This document shows, piece after piece, positions 1 to 11,372 of a stretch of 64,000 nucleotides of DNA (position 1 is its first letter; each line of letters opens with the position of its first letter). This DNA comes from Aradus depressus (taxonomy: Eukaryota; Arthropoda; Insecta; Hemiptera; Aradidae). The notes below the pieces were generated by a model. That model did no database searches. It saw nothing but the letters and a program-made list of their open reading frames with translations, and had not been told where the DNA came from. The translations under genes were made by a program, and so were the position numbers. The stretch is from NCBI GenBank assembly GCA_963662175.1, contig OY759216.1:48563087-48627086 (forward strand). The letters are read 5' to 3'.

Positions 1-4
1 TATT

Positions 5-40
5 TAGTATAGAGAAAATTATGTAATCGGTCAGATATTA
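5..40 (-). repeat. Family A fragment, 3' end
   Basis: Contains the family A 3' terminal motif in reverse (GTATAG..AATTATGTAATCGGTCAG). The rest of the copy would lie to the left of the window or is deleted. Confidence 0.6.
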
Positions 41-187
41 GCCTGAGAGAAAAGGTTTATTTTTTTATTTTTACGTTTCATGAATCTTAACTAAAAAAAT
101 AAACGTGACATAAAGAAAACAATTAAAAATAATCAAACAAATGAAAACTTTCAATTACAAGAAAAAACCGTTTATGCGAACGTTAAA

Positions 188-600
188 CACCGGCAATGCA
201 CTTTTCCAGAAGTAATTATTCAATGCTTTTCAACAGTTGACTTACATAGGGGCTCCTAAATCCTCACACTAAATTTTGTGTCGATATAATTCTTTTTGAA
301 TACAGCCCCCTCCCCGGAACCCTCCTTCTTTTCAGTTGATATCGCTGAAATTTAACAGGTTATGTCCATATTAGGTTTTAACTTTAAATATGAAATTTCA
401 TGTCGATACATTCATTACATCGGCAGTTATTGAGAATCTTGAGTTAAGCCCCCTCTGATCCCCTGTATCAATATATTCATTACAACTGCAATTATTAGAG
501 TTTTTGAGTTAAGCCATACCCCTAATCCCTTGCTCTCCTTTGACCTATTTGGCTGAAAATGGATATTTTGTCCTTATAGGGTTTTGGTCATAAAGTAGCT
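188..600 (+). repeat. Family A element, 3' truncated
   Basis: Opens with ACCGGCAATGCACTT, then two to three internal modules with the landmark CATTACATCGGCAGTTATT (here near 416 and, diverged, near 478), each followed by GAGTTAAGCC and a C-rich stretch. It stops after the TTATAGGGTTTTGG landmark near 590, so the 3' hairpin is missing. See the findings for the proposed structure of the family. Confidence 0.8.
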
Positions 601-1934
601 CCATCTTTGTGAAAAAGGTAGGCAGGCAGCTTGACTCTCTGGAACAACTGGAAATCAATAGAGCCATAAAAAGTGAATTGTTTGAACGACCAAACTCACT
701 TCAAATTCAGATCGCTGTTAACGTCACTAATTATAAGTAATTGTTAATATATTGTGTATTTTTATTAAAAAGAGTATGTACGCATTTTTATTTATCTTCT
801 TGTACTTTGATATTATCTTATGTAGCCCTTATTTGTTATATATATATATATATATATATGCCATTATTTTATTATATATTATTGAACATATATTTGTAAA
901 TGTTATGTTAAGGTAGAACATCCCCCCTCCGGGACTTCCCTAGGGAACACGAGTTCACTGTCTTAGGTAACCTAATCTCAGTTAATCTGAAAATTGTACG
1001 AATATGCCAACCTAGCAAACTTAAATGTTACTTTTGAACACTGTACTGACGATGGCGTAAAACTAAACCAATACACTTTATGTATACATTTTTGTAGAAT
1101 TAGACAATATAAGAGTGAAGCAAATTCATTGTTTTTATTTATTTTATTAGTTTACCAATATATCCACACAGATCGCAGAAATGTATTCGGACATAAAATA
1201 TATCGTGGGCTTACAAGCGAAAGGGACTAAGTCTGAAAAGATGGTTTTGTGTTATGGACAATCTTAATATTCAAACTCCTTTCTTAATTTTGCTACAAAT
1301 TATTTTGGTGTGACCAATAACTTTAGGTGAATAAGTTTATGCTTGGGAATAGTATGTTTTTTACTCATTCAAAATAGATTTTATTAATAAAAATAAATGA
1401 CTTAGTATTTTTCAATTGTAATCCAACGATATATCATTCAAATTTCTACTGAAAATAAATCCATTTAATTTCTCGTTTCTGTTGTACCTACTTCTATTGT
1501 TTTTTGTAGCAGCTTTAACTGGAAATTATGTAAAGCCCCAAAAGCTATTCAGGTTATACTCGTATTTACATTGGTTCAATGTAACAACACAATGAAGTCA
1601 TCATTATCCTGTACTCTAAACCAGTTAACTACTACATGTGCAAAATTCAAACATTCTGAGCTAAACACTTAAATTCGCTTTTTAAAAACAAACATGGTTC
1701 ATACAAAACAAAGAAATGAGAGATTATATATTCAACATGACCTTTTTGAATTGTATTTATATGGAAATTAGAGCTGTTTAATTTTCACCATGTAAGCCCC
1801 TCAGAATTCAGAGAGATAAGTCTCCTCTCTCTCCCCTGATACGCTGGGTGTGCGAGCAATATTTTAGTATAGAAATGTAAATATATGAATATGTCTGGAA
1901 TATCAATTATGCAATGTATCATATATTTTAATCA
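601..1934. other. AT-rich stretch, no gene recognised
   Basis: Contains a (TA)n microsatellite at about 837-859 and a short C-rich patch near 921-945. The open frame at 994-1230 has AT-rich codons and no family resemblance, so I treat it as chance. No repeat family shared with the rest of the window was seen. Confidence 0.4.
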
Positions 1935-2115
1935 CCGGTCTTTTTGCCTGAAAATAAATAGGTGTTGTCCTAAGAGGGCTTTGACTTCACATATTCTGGT
2001 ATGGAGAAATGTTTACTTTTGGAGTCGGGAAGAAAACATGAAATTCGGTTGAAAACACCAATTACTGACGGATTACATAACTTCCCCTAAACTTTGTATA
2101 ACTGCGAAAGTAAAA
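1935..2115 (+). repeat. Family A fragment, 3' half
   Basis: Carries the landmarks GAAAATAAATAGGTGTTGTCC, AACATGAAATTCGGTTGAAAA and the 3' terminus TTACATAACTTCCCCTAAAC, ending in GCGAAAGTAAAAG. The 5' part is missing. Confidence 0.8.
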
Positions 2116-2296
2116 GAAAAAGAAGCCAGTTCCAAGCACCCCTAACCTCTTCCCCAGCGCAAATTAATCTACTAAGTTTCCGCTCTCACGATAAAACCAA
2201 TTTATCTATTTATTGAAAATTTATAAGTTTTTTATTCTGTGACTTCTGTACAATCATACTGAGGTATTTGAGTTGTTTTCCACCCTCACTTTATCA

Positions 2297-2421
2297 GGTA
2301 CAGTCTCGGGACCAGCGCTTAACGTTCCATCGGAAGGACGGCGTGCTCAACGTTTTTTCACTTTCCAGTAAAACCTAAGGCCTCAGCCGGGTTTCGAACC
2401 ACGATCTTGAGCTCAGTATGC
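2297..2421 (-). mobile_element. tRNA-derived SINE (family S), partial
   Basis: Reverse-strand copy containing the B-box side (GGTTTCGAACC read in reverse as part of CGGGTTTCGAACC) and the middle landmark CGCTTAACGT..CCATC..GAAGGACGGCGTGCTCAA. The SINE 3' stem-loop is missing, and the copy stops shortly after GAGCTCAGTATGC, inside the tRNA-like head. Confidence 0.8.
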
Positions 2422-2857
2422 TATTTTTTATTCTATATTTTGCTCTTTTTTTTTCAATAATACTATATTTTTCACATGTTTTTATATTCCAAGATTTAAT
2501 ATCGGTTCATGTATATAATTTATGAATATTTTGATAAACAAAGTTTTATGAGATGTTATTACAGTGTTTATAAACTGGGAGCCTTATTTCTTGACACTGG
2601 GAACCACCCCATCAAGAATTGCGGTTCTGCCAAATATTCAGGATTAAAATGTAATGAAATCCTGGAAATTCAACATTCTTAGTCTTGTAACAGCCAAATT
2701 CTGGTGTCAGGACATTCCATTCCTTCCCTAAGTTACCACCGAATCCCTTTTCTGCCCCGTACTTAGGGAGGACCTGGTTCAATGCATTATTTCAAGACAG
2801 TAGCGTAGAGAGCACTCCCCCCCCTCCCTGCCTTTTTACGTTTATTTACTTAGGATA

Positions 2858-2980
2858 GGGGCTTTTTACGAGTATTTGACATCGTACCCAGGACAATCGC
2901 TTAACGTCCCCTCCGAAGAACGGCGTGCTCAAGGTTTTTTCACCCCTCAGTTAAAAAACCGACCAGGTTTCAAAAATAAG
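2858..2980 (-). mobile_element. tRNA-derived SINE (family S), partial
   Basis: Second partial copy in the same orientation as the one about 560 bp to the left. It has CGCTTAACGTCCCCTCCGAA and GGCGTGCTCAAGG followed by a decayed B-box region (CGACCAGGTTTCAAA). Confidence 0.75.
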
Positions 2981-3473
2981 TAAAACTTATATAACTTATA
3001 GTAAAACTCACTTAAAATATAAGTGAAAAAACACATAACCCATTGAGTATTCTTGATGTTCACCATTTTGATTTCTAACTTTTCCAACTTCGAGGAAGGA
3101 AAGGAAATAGGTAGTAGGTTTTTGAGTTGCAGTGCACGTTCTGGCCTACCGCAGAGGACTGTCACGTTCTAAAAAACACCCCCTCTTTTCTGGATTTGTT
3201 CTTCATGGTTTACGCCCCATTATAAAGAACTTCCCCGCCCAGTTATTCAAGCTAAGTATGTGGGTCTCATTCATGCAAAGTAGGCATTCAGTCCCTCTTT
3301 ATACCATAGAATAGCTTACGCCCACTAAATATCTTCAGTCAATACTCAACTCAATGGGATATTTTCCTGTTTAAATTGTAATACATTTCGTATAATAAGA
3401 TGTTGTGGTTGCACTCGTAACTCCTAATAAGCTATTGGTCAGATTATTTATCCAGTCTAACGCACTCCGTTCT

Positions 3474-3895
3474 CTCAGTTGTGACTCAGATGGGGAACAG
3501 GAATAACATATCTGTTCCCATCCTTGAAATTTTAAATTCTTATAATTTTTTTATATACATTTATTTTAATTTTTAAACTATGTTATTTTCAAAATTATTT
3601 TAACAGGTATGTTTATTTTCAAAACGCAATATATCAATTTAATTTTTGTTACTTTTTATTCATATAATTTATTTATAATCATTTAATATTTTATTACCAC
3701 AATATTTTATGGATTTTAACGAACAGAACTTTATGCCTGATTCTTTGTTGCTAAATGATGGTTTTTTGTGGACTGTCTGATGATGAAGGCAACCACGGAA
3801 GCCGGCTAGCGAAAATTAATAAAATCTATGAGAGGTCAGACTATATATTATTTTACAACCTGTGAAATAGTCACTTCTCACTACATCAGCCATCT
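3474..3895 (+). mobile_element. Family H element with hammerhead-like core
   Basis: Begins with GTTGTGACTCAGATGGGG and a GGAACAG/CTGTTCC hairpin, followed by about 200 bp of AT-rich spacer, then the hammerhead-like block at 3777-3811: CTGATGA, an extra T, a GCAA-loop region, and GCCGGCTAGC. It ends with AATCTATGAGAGGTCAGACT. The helix II pairing is weakened in this copy and the conserved GAAA reads GGAAG, so it is probably dead. Related copies lie near 41.6, 48.6, 48.9 and 51.4 kb. Confidence 0.65.
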
Positions 3896-4542
3896 CTATA
3901 TTATTTTCCCCTATATTTTGCATAGCTTGAGAAGTAAAAAGATCGGTTGAAATATGAAAGAGTAATGTCTCAGAGACAATTTCCTCGCACTGGTGTCTTC
4001 ATGCCGGTGTCCTCACGTCGATGTCCTCGCGCCGAAACGTTCCCTCACAGATACGACAGCGCCAAAAAGTACTGTTCCCCAAATCTAGAGTTTCATGATT
4101 TCTCAGAATTATCAAAAAAATTCCATTTTTATATTTGTATAATACAATAATGGGAAGGAAGAGTTGACGATAAGGAGACGGGGATTACGGGAGGATTTGA
4201 ACTGGCTACTTAGAAGTTGGCCAAGTCTCCATGTAGACGATAAGACGTTTAAAGCAGCGACATAATTTATCGTAATTAACAGAGATTGTGTGAACGGAAG
4301 TTTGTTAATTTCAGTAAGGAAGGGTTGCTGGGTACATATTCGTACGTGATGGAATGTAGGCTCTCAGGAACTCACCCGAGCACAGTTTTTGCTGGGAGCA
4401 GAAACTCACATTTTGACTGTTCTAACATCCAGTCTAGGCGCCTGGGAATTTTTTCATGAGGAGAAGGAACAATTATGGGATACCTTTTTTTATTATGCAT
4501 ACAATTTGTGGTGCCGCGTATTTTCAACAAAAAAATCGTCGG
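3896..4542. other. Unassigned stretch with a tRNA-like B-box remnant
   Basis: No gene recognised. At about 4186-4206 the minus strand reads AGTTCAAATCCTCCC, which resembles a B box, but no cloverleaf can be folded around it with confidence. The open frames at 3947-4150 and 4389-4595 (with a shadow on the other strand) show no recognisable domain. Confidence 0.3.
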
Positions 4543-5112
4543 AGAATCACCATCTATATACTTCCCCAGCAAGAACAAATCCATTAATAATTTAGCTCTC
4601 CCTCCAATGCCAATCGACCCATTTGGACTAAAACTAAATATTTGACAACCATAGTGACACCTGAATCCTAAGACAAAATTTTGTCAATACATTCATTACA
4701 TCGGCAGTTATTAGGGTATTTAAGCTGAGCCCCCTCTTCTCATTGACCGATTTTGCGGAAAATTAATAGGTGCCATCCTTATGGGGTTGTGAATTAAAAT
4801 ATAAGATTTAATTTCATCGGCAGTTATTAAAATTTTTGAGTTGAGCCCCCCCCCCCCCCCCCTCCTTAGGCTGATTCCTCTATAATTAATAGGTGTTGTT
4901 CTTAGAAGGCTTTGAATTCACATTTGAAATTTCATGTCAATACATTCATTACAACGGCAGTTATTCTAATTTTTTTGTTAGACCTCGCCCATACCCCCCC
5001 CCCCCCCCCCCCCCCCGCCTTTTGTAGATTTCGCTGAACATCAATAATCGTTCTTGGAGGATTTCTGAATACACATAAAAAATGTCGATATATTTATTTT
5101 ATCGAAAATTAT
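4543..5112 (+). repeat. Family A element with two long C tracts
   Basis: Starts with GAATCACCATC..ATACTTCCCCAGC and contains three internal modules with the TTACATCGGCAGTTATT-type landmark near 4694, 4815 and 4947. Pure C runs of 17 bases (4846-4862) and 23 bases (4994-5016) sit just after the TTGAGTTGAGCC-type landmark in consecutive modules. The 3' hairpin is missing. Confidence 0.85.
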
Positions 5113-5471
5113 AAGAATAAGAAGTATTGTACGTTGAGGCGAAGAGGGAACTTGGAAAGGGAGGTGTCCCGAAATATTGTACAACCTGACTCTGAAAGAA
5201 ATGCCGGGTAAAATTAAGCACACATCCCAGAGTAGCCTGAGAAACACATATTTTGTTTATTTATGTTTTATTTATTTAGTTATTTTTAAATTTTAAATAA
5301 ATACATAGGACCCTACGACAATAATATAATAATTGAATACGTTTTTTTCTCCAATATATCAAACAAAACAATTCTCCTGTTTCCATCTTCCAACTTTATT
5401 ATCGTTATGAATTAAAAAAACAATGAATAAATAAATATAGGGACGATAAGCGATAAATTCTAGTACATATT

Positions 5472-5480
5472 TTATTATTC
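5472..5480 (-). promoter_or_regulatory. Candidate polyadenylation signal
   Basis: AATAAA on the minus strand (inside GAATAATAAAATA), about 20-25 bases beyond the stop codon of the candidate terminal exon at 5499-5594. It fits a 3' end, but such hexamers are common by chance in DNA this AT-rich. Confidence 0.25.
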
Positions 5481-5498
5481 ATTTTCTTTTTGTCCTAA

Positions 5499-5594
5499 CT
5501 ACCTTATTTTATCCAAAATGCTTTCCTCAACAAATTTCTGGAGGAGGGCATCCTTCAAAGAAACAGCCTCTGGACCCACAAAACTGTAGATCCC
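5499..5594 (-). CDS. Candidate terminal exon of an unrecognised host gene
   Basis: On the minus strand the sequence after AAAACCAG reads 31 codons and a TAG stop in one frame, beginning GIYSFVGPEAVSLKDALL and ending KFVEESILDKIR. Acidic, basic and hydrophobic residues alternate as in a helical domain, and codon use is unlike the AT-rich noise around it. The acceptor has a weak pyrimidine tract. The exon starts in phase 0, which matches the phase of the block at 6720-6899 but not the only obvious donor of the block at 6343-6492, so another exon may lie between. I do not recognise the family. A chance frame or an old transposon remnant cannot be excluded. Confidence 0.35.
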   Translation of the reverse strand, partial: GIYSFVGPEAVSLKDALLQKFVEESILDKIR

Positions 5595-6342
5595 CTGGTT
5601 TTATTACAATATATAATATTTTCTCTTTTATTCTAAGATCCATTGTGTTTCAAAATTAATTTCTTCTTCCTGACAAATAAACTGTAGACCACAGACAAGC
5701 CTTTTCAAAGGCTTCATCGCTGTAAATGATTAGAATGTTAACTCAATAAAGTTTATCTTATCTAAAATACATTTATACATTATTTTACAAAAGTATCTTC
5801 TTTTTTTCTATTTGTGCAACTGGGAAAAAAATGCCGGAAAAAGCAACAACTGTTTACCTAAAATAGACAATATCTTAGATTCTAATGGTCCGATTTCTAT
5901 TTTATTTCTGTCTAAATGAAGATTAATAGTTAAGCTACCTTTTCAATGAATATTCCCATATCTCTAACAATTATAAAGATAGAGTAGTACGAAGTTCTCT
6001 TTTCGTTACGCTAATCTTCAAGATGTAATGTAAGTATTTTAGAGGAAAATGTAGAGAATTTAATTAGCTACCATACTGGATGCTGAACTTATTTTAAAAT
6101 AAATAGGGCCGAAGTTAGATTGAGCTTGTAAATGTATGCACATGAGCGCTAAATGCCTCATGTTAAAAGCCTTTCTTGAGTGATTTGGCTTTCTAACAAT
6201 ATCTTTCCATTAATCAACTAATTTTCAAGTATTTTCTTCCCCATCAGGTTATTATCTATGTAACTTTTTTTTAAATTAACAGGTGAAAAAGCTATATCTA
6301 AATCATGACGGTAAGATATTAAATCTGTCTCAGGGAAGATCA

Positions 6343-6492
6343 CAGCTCTGGTGGATGGATATCTTCAAGAGTAAATTGAAGGGAACCAGCCTTTCTTCGA
6401 GTAAGAAGAGGTCGGCTACCGTGGGGATCTTTCAGAAAAGCGACAAGGTCCGGAACGTTAGCCCAGGAAATACATTCATGGCTACAAATCAA
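6343..6492 (-). CDS. Candidate internal exon of the same host gene
   Basis: After an acceptor-like CTCAGTAG the minus strand reads 50 open codons. It includes CISWANVPDLVAFLKDPHG and then LTRRKAGSLQFTLEDIHPP before a TGA. Composition is protein-like and GC is higher than nearby. Phase 0 at its left edge joins cleanly to the donor at 6719. The only GT near its end (CT-GTGATC) gives phase 2, which does not join the 5499-5594 block directly. The opposite strand also has a 77-codon frame here (6283-6516, after TTAAATTAACAG), and I cannot settle from sequence alone which strand is real. Confidence 0.35.
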
Positions 6493-6719
6493 CTACTGAG
6501 AATCCCCACTTACTGAGACGTACCCAAGCCACCGAATCTCCTCTCAGACGCTCTTACATATATTTACTCATGCATACTGCATGAGGCAGGAGTAGACTTC
6601 CACATTTCTTTTTTCAATGTTATACGTGAAGTGGCGCAATACGCAACGCGGCCCTTATCATTTCTCTTCTAACTCAGTTGTTTCAATTTACCACATAAAC
6701 TTTTCAGAACCACTCCTAC

Positions 6720-6899
6720 CTCGTCTTCTTCTTTCCTCATCTCCATCAGCCTCTCGGTGTGACTGTCCCTGGCGAGGTTGCGCATCTCAGCCGTTGTCTT
6801 AGCCATCTTTGCTGACCCATCTTCGTAATTTAGACAGTGAAAGAATCTTTTGATGTGACTAAGGTGTAAAATTTCTCGTTGGGGTTTTCGACCGTAGCT
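6720..6899 (-). CDS. Candidate upstream exon of the same host gene
   Basis: A 60-codon frame on the minus strand that includes REILHLSHIKRFFHCLNYED, then an in-frame ATG in good context (AAAGATGG, 6804-6806) followed by MAKTTAEMRNLARDSHTERL and an acidic-basic tail ending RKEEDE. It stops at a good donor, GAG-GTAGGA, in phase 0. The start could be the internal ATG, or the block could continue upstream through an acceptor at about 6898. The charged helical tail suggests a coiled coil or linker. No family is recognised. Together with the two blocks to its left it is the best candidate for a non-transposon gene in the window. Confidence 0.4.
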
Positions 6900-6906
6900 T
6901 CATGAG

Positions 6907-8083
6907 ACGCCAAGCCTCAGATTTTCTGCATGTACCCCCATAATGAATGGTGCACAAAACAAAACTCAGGATAACTCGTAGAACAACATTAAATATTTAC
7001 ATCAAAATTTGAGGGAATTTACTGTCCCGGCTTTACTCATCTGCTAAATGAATACTTCAGTTTTCCAGCAAAACTTCTAGACTAGAGGACCAAAATTGAA
7101 TTTTGTTATTTCGTATTCATAAAGAGACTTATAAGCCACGCAGTATAGAGGGTGACATTAGATTATACTAAACTATAGAGAGGAAACCGTTTCCAGTTGG
7201 TTCTGGACAATTGACCACTAAACCATGAACCACCGGCCACTAGACCACTGAGCCACTGGACTGGACACTGACTGGTCTTGTCATTAGGAAATGGTGGTTC
7301 CGAACCTACTGCTACACATATCTTTGTTGAATCATGCTGTGGAAATGCCGGGTGGGTAGATGTTCTGAATGTATATTGGTCATCAAAGAAAAGCAAAAAA
7401 GCGTAAGAGACAAGATTGAAATCACGAAAAGAGAAGATAGTAGACAATGGAACTGGAAATATATCTCGAGACTTCTAGTTATCTTCTAGCTACGGTGAAT
7501 ATTAATAATAAGACATGCTACGACAAATTGGCTTGTGCAGTAATGGAAGAGGAGTTCATTGGACACAGCTTTTCAATAGAGAAAACGAAGGATTATTGCA
7601 AAGCAGTCCTGGAGAAATAGAAAACTCATCTGGACAACAGTTGAAAAATTGATTTGAGGACCGGATAACAAAAGAAGAACAACTCTAGAGGACATTGAGA
7701 AAAGGGATCAGGTATTTAACAGAACACTAACTCAATAAGAAATGGGTTCTATTCTGCAGAAGATGTGGTGATGGAGTAAACCACACATGCTGGGCGAACA
7801 TGAAGGTGACATCATCCATTCCGTGACCACCCGGTCTGGGTTGAGGAATAAGAGCTTTGAAAAGATCCTGCTCTCCATCAGAGGTATCATAGTACATACT
7901 AGTGAGAGGCTGTTATATGGGCATTGAGACTTTGTATAACATGAGTACTAAACCCACCCCTACCCACTACGACTAAATTCCCAGTTCGAGAAAAATGGAC
8001 TCAAGCTTTTATTCTATCACAAACAAATCATAGTTATAACACTCAAATACCAGATTCGATGACTTATTTAATATTTTATTAAC
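6907..8083. other. No gene recognised; possible decayed coding remnant
   Basis: The stretch 7740-7930 reads on the plus strand as an interrupted protein-like frame (for example HEGDIIHSVTTRSGLRNKSF), perhaps the tail of an old LINE, but too short to assign. Near 7200-7260 the words ACCACTAAACCA / CCACTAGACCACTGAGCCAC make a weak short repeat. Confidence 0.3.
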
Positions 8084-8350
8084 CCCGACGCAAAAGGAGG
8101 GGTGTTATACGTTTGAAGCCATTGTCTGTGTGTGTGTCTGTCTGTGACATCGTAGCTCCAAGACGACTGAACCGATTTCAAAGCGGTTTTTTGATTTCAA
8201 AAACTGGTATTTGCGAGATAGTTCTTAGCCATGTTTGGTGGAAATCGGGTATGCCGTTTCCAAGATATTCAGGTTTCATCAAAGCCTGTGTAGGAATCTC
8301 GGCATCTATTATAGCTAGAGACTTGGTGTTTGAGCTCAAATGTTTATAAG
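8084..8350 (+). mobile_element. Interspersed repeat of the CCCCGACGCAAAAGGAGGGG type
   Basis: Begins CCCCGACGCAAAAGGAGGGG-TGTTATA, which can form a small hairpin, then GTGTGTGTGTCTGTCTGTGAC, ATCGTAGCTCCAAGACG and GAACCGATTT. I know this arrangement from non-autonomous repeats in many invertebrate genomes. Only one copy is seen here and its right boundary is uncertain. The 78-codon frame through it is not a gene. Confidence 0.45.
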
Positions 8351-10071
8351 GCCAAGTCCCTCCCCCCTAACCCTTCCAGCTCCCCTCCAAAAATGCTCTC
8401 TCCACCAAGGTTTCAGTAAAAAAAATAATTAACAAAATTAAATTTTTAATTTTATGTTTTTTAATTCCATTATAAAGTTAATATTTATTTAATATTCACT
8501 CTATAGCTCATAAAAAACATTGAAATTTTATACAATTTATTGATTTATATAATACCAAGCAAGTGACAGTAACTCTAATCTTCGAAATTATTTTTTCACG
8601 ATATCATTTCGGACGAAAGTCTGGTCTATAAAAAACGCTCAATCAAAAGTTCCATCCTGAAGGAAGCAGAAGAAATCCCATACCTAGAGTGGTTATGTGG
8701 TCTAATGTAATGAAAATGGAGGGTCCCGAGATGGGGAAGTAGCCACTCTGACAAAAAGTAAAGTATAGAAGATATAGGGGTGGGGGGTGAAAGAAAAGTT
8801 AGCCGAGGGCAAAGTGTCCACTCACTATCCATCATACCACTACTAGCCCGCCCCTTCCTCCCTTATCTTTCTCTAACCATATATATTTTATTTATTCTTT
8901 ATTTATTCCACCTATAATACATAAATAATTTTCTAACTTTGCTCATAGTTCCTAGATATATTTTTAAGATATATATGTATATATAAAATTTAGACGTCAT
9001 ATATGTACCTATCTACTAAGTGTAGTGTAAAGAGAAATTTAATGTTGATGTGTAAAATAAATGTTTTTCTTGATAAATAATGACTCTATATGATTTTAAT
9101 TCTTACCTATTTCTTTGGTTGCGTGGGTTCGCCAAAACTAAACAGCTTTGAAAAATCAAGATGACATGAGGTGCAAAATACATAAAAGAAACATTATGCC
9201 ATCTTATTTGACTAAATATATTTGTTAAAAACATTCTTAAAACTTTATAATGGTTTCTCAGAATCCCCAGGGACCTCCCTCTCCGAAGGTAACAGACGAA
9301 GTAGCTCCTTCCTCTCCGGAGGCAACAGACGAAGTGTTCCTAGTGCTCTCTAGCTGGGTGCGGCTCGCTCGCCTCCATTTTTTTCTGTCCGGGACTCTTC
9401 TGAGTGCCTATTGGTTGCCGAAGTCCCCACCCTTACATATTCGGGACTGCTGAGGTTCTTCTACCGACTTCCTGTTGATTTTCTGCCTTCCAATTCAAAT
9501 ATTTCCATCTTGATGATTTAGTAGTGATTTTGTTTATTCTACAATCTGTTCAAGAAATATAAGCAGAAGTGTTGTCATGAGAATAAATGATAAAATAATA
9601 AGTAATACAAAATATTTAAAATAAATAATAAAAAATGAGAAGCAATAAAGAAAGGAATATGAGCAAACTAACAGTAAATATACACAAAAAATACATATAT
9701 AAATAAAATAAAATAAAAAATAATAACAAATAATGAATAAAAAATATATACAAAGTAAATAAAAGTGGTAAACTAATAAAATTTAAAAAAATACAAGAAA
9801 CCCGACGAGGACAGCACCAATAGGACTAGTGGAGAGAGGGGGAGGGCATAGAAGACTCTCCTATCCCTCTGCCCAACCAGCCACTGTCCAATAGTGGCGG
9901 AAGACCAGGAGGTGTGGCGTCAAAAGGACTGAGAGGCATGAGGGGAGAATCTAGTCATCACCAGCATACCTTTGAAATATGGATTGAAAAAAAAAATATA
10001 TATATATTAAAGTAGATACGCGAGACCAATGCCGCCTCAGCCGTCTCGGAGGATTGTGCGGATGGGATAAG
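8351..10071. other. Mixed AT-rich DNA with one GC-richer island
   Basis: At 9250-9470 a GC-richer island contains two imperfect copies of a 27-30 bp unit (around GGAGGCAACAGACGAAG) and a 67-codon frame starting MVSQNPQGPPSPKVTDEV. I do not recognise it. The region 9540-9800 is a low-complexity run of AAATAA-type words. Nothing else is assignable. Confidence 0.35.
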
Positions 10072-10274
10072 GATATGACAAGAGGATTATTGTGGAAGAA
10101 AAGGTTCGGTTTGGAAAAACGGGATCTGATGAGGTCTTGGACAGAAGGAACTTTGAGATCATTGTGGAGTGTGAGGTTGGAAACAAAAAAGGGAGCATCT
10201 ACAATGGTTCTAAGGCATTGGATTGTATCCGCTTGTCACTTATAGACCTTCTGGTTATTCATGGAATCTTCTAG
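10072..10274 (+). CDS. Unidentified coding-like frame
   Basis: About 67 codons open to a TAG, including FGKTGSDEVLDRRNFEIIVE followed by CEVGNKKGSIYNGSKALD. Residue use is more protein-like than in other frames here, but there is no recognisable domain, no clear start, and a stop lies just upstream. It could be an exon, a transposon relic or chance. Confidence 0.2.
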
Positions 10275-10391
10275 GTTTTATTGTATAAGAGAGATTGAAA
10301 GAAAGTCAGTCAGACAGCTGTTTTATGAATTGCGTTAGTGTAGTTACTTAGTTATTATGACTATTTAACTGCGTGGTCGTATCGATTACTA

Positions 10392-10547
10392 CCAGACCCC
10401 TATCCTAGGTGAATAAAAATTTAGGGTAGGCAAAATTTAGGATTTCCATAGTAGAGTCGGGCTCATGTCCACTAGAGTGACGAAAGAGTGCTCTGGTAGT
10501 AGGCGATATGACCCTGTAGTTAAAGCCCGGAGATGTCACAATAACTA
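10392..10547 (+). mobile_element. tRNA-derived SINE (family S), 3' half only
   Basis: Starts inside the element at ACCCCTATCCTAGGTGAATA and runs through GTCGGGCTCATGTCCACTAG, the stem-loop with paired CCAGAG-type arms, and AAAGCCCGGAGATG, ending TAACTAACTA. The tRNA-like head is missing, so this is a 5'-truncated copy. Confidence 0.85.
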
Positions 10548-10760
10548 ACTACAACCCAATATTAACTTGTTCCAGTAGAAACTGCTCTTGAAGAGATACT
10601 TATTACCATTTTCCGATAGAGTTAGGTATGGACTTAATCAAATGTCAAATACCCCGACGTTTCGGACATTCTGCAATTGACAGCTATAGTAATTATTTCC
10701 TAACTAAATCGCCATTTTGAATGACCCAACTTCCATTCAGTTTCCTGCTTAGTTTAATAG

Positions 10761-11180
10761 TCTGACCATCAATTCGGCTTCCGAACCCATCACTCTACTG
10801 TACAGCAGGGCCTTCGCATTGTAGACCACATTTCCTCTTCCCTGGAGTGTAAGAGCTATTGTTCGGGTGGCTTTCTGGACGTGGCTCAGGCTTTCGACCG
10901 GGTTTGGTACCCTGGACTGCTCTTCAAGTTAAAGAGACTCCTTCCTCATACTTACTACCTTATCCTCAAGTCCTACCTTTCCGACCGCTTCTTCAAGGTT
11001 CGTCAGGTTAATGAGCATTCACCAGTTAAAGCGGGGGGTCCCCAAATAAGTGTCCTCGGTCCCATCCTCTACACAGTTTACACTGCTGACATTCCTACCA
11101 CTCCTAACACTCTCCTGCCGACGATACAGCCATCCTTGTCTCCATTCAAAATCCTATCACAGCTTCCCAAAATGTCCAAC
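10761..11180 (+). pseudogene. Jockey-like reverse transcriptase fragment
   Basis: Translation gives the fingers/palm part of a non-LTR reverse transcriptase: HQFGFRTHHSTVQQGLRIVD, then FLDVAQAFDRVWYPGLLFKL with the first catalytic Asp, and a degenerate PQ(I)SVLGPILYTVYTADIP motif. The catalytic ADDTAIL motif is present but in another frame, after a small deletion near 11117. The 5' end is truncated and the 3' side is cut by a family A copy at 11206. Known intact relatives continue for several hundred residues. This is a dead insertion. It may be the same family as the minus-strand fragment at 33.1-33.7 kb. Confidence 0.9.
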
Positions 11181-11205
11181 TGCATCTTCTCCATTAAGTA
11201 CAAAG

Positions 11206-11372
11206 AACGTTATGTAATCGATCAAAAATTCGATGCGGAGTTTTCAACGGAATTTCATTTTTTTTGACCTCCTGGTATTTTATGTGTATCCAAAACCTCA
11301 AGAATGACACCTATTGATTTTCAGTCAAAGGAAAGGAGATTAGGCAGACGGGGAGGGGGGGGGGAGGGGGAG
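11206..11372 (-). repeat. Family A fragment, 3' end
   Basis: Reverse-strand 3' end of family A (TTATGTAATCGATCAAAAAT, GTTTTCAACGGAATTTCAT, CACCTATTGATTTTCAG) ending in an interrupted G-rich tract near 11343-11372. It abuts the Jockey-like fragment. Confidence 0.8.

Noticed and set aside
4186..4206. tRNA gene (B-box-like AGTTCAAATCC on the minus strand)
   Set aside because: No acceptor stem, anticodon arm or A box could be fitted around it.
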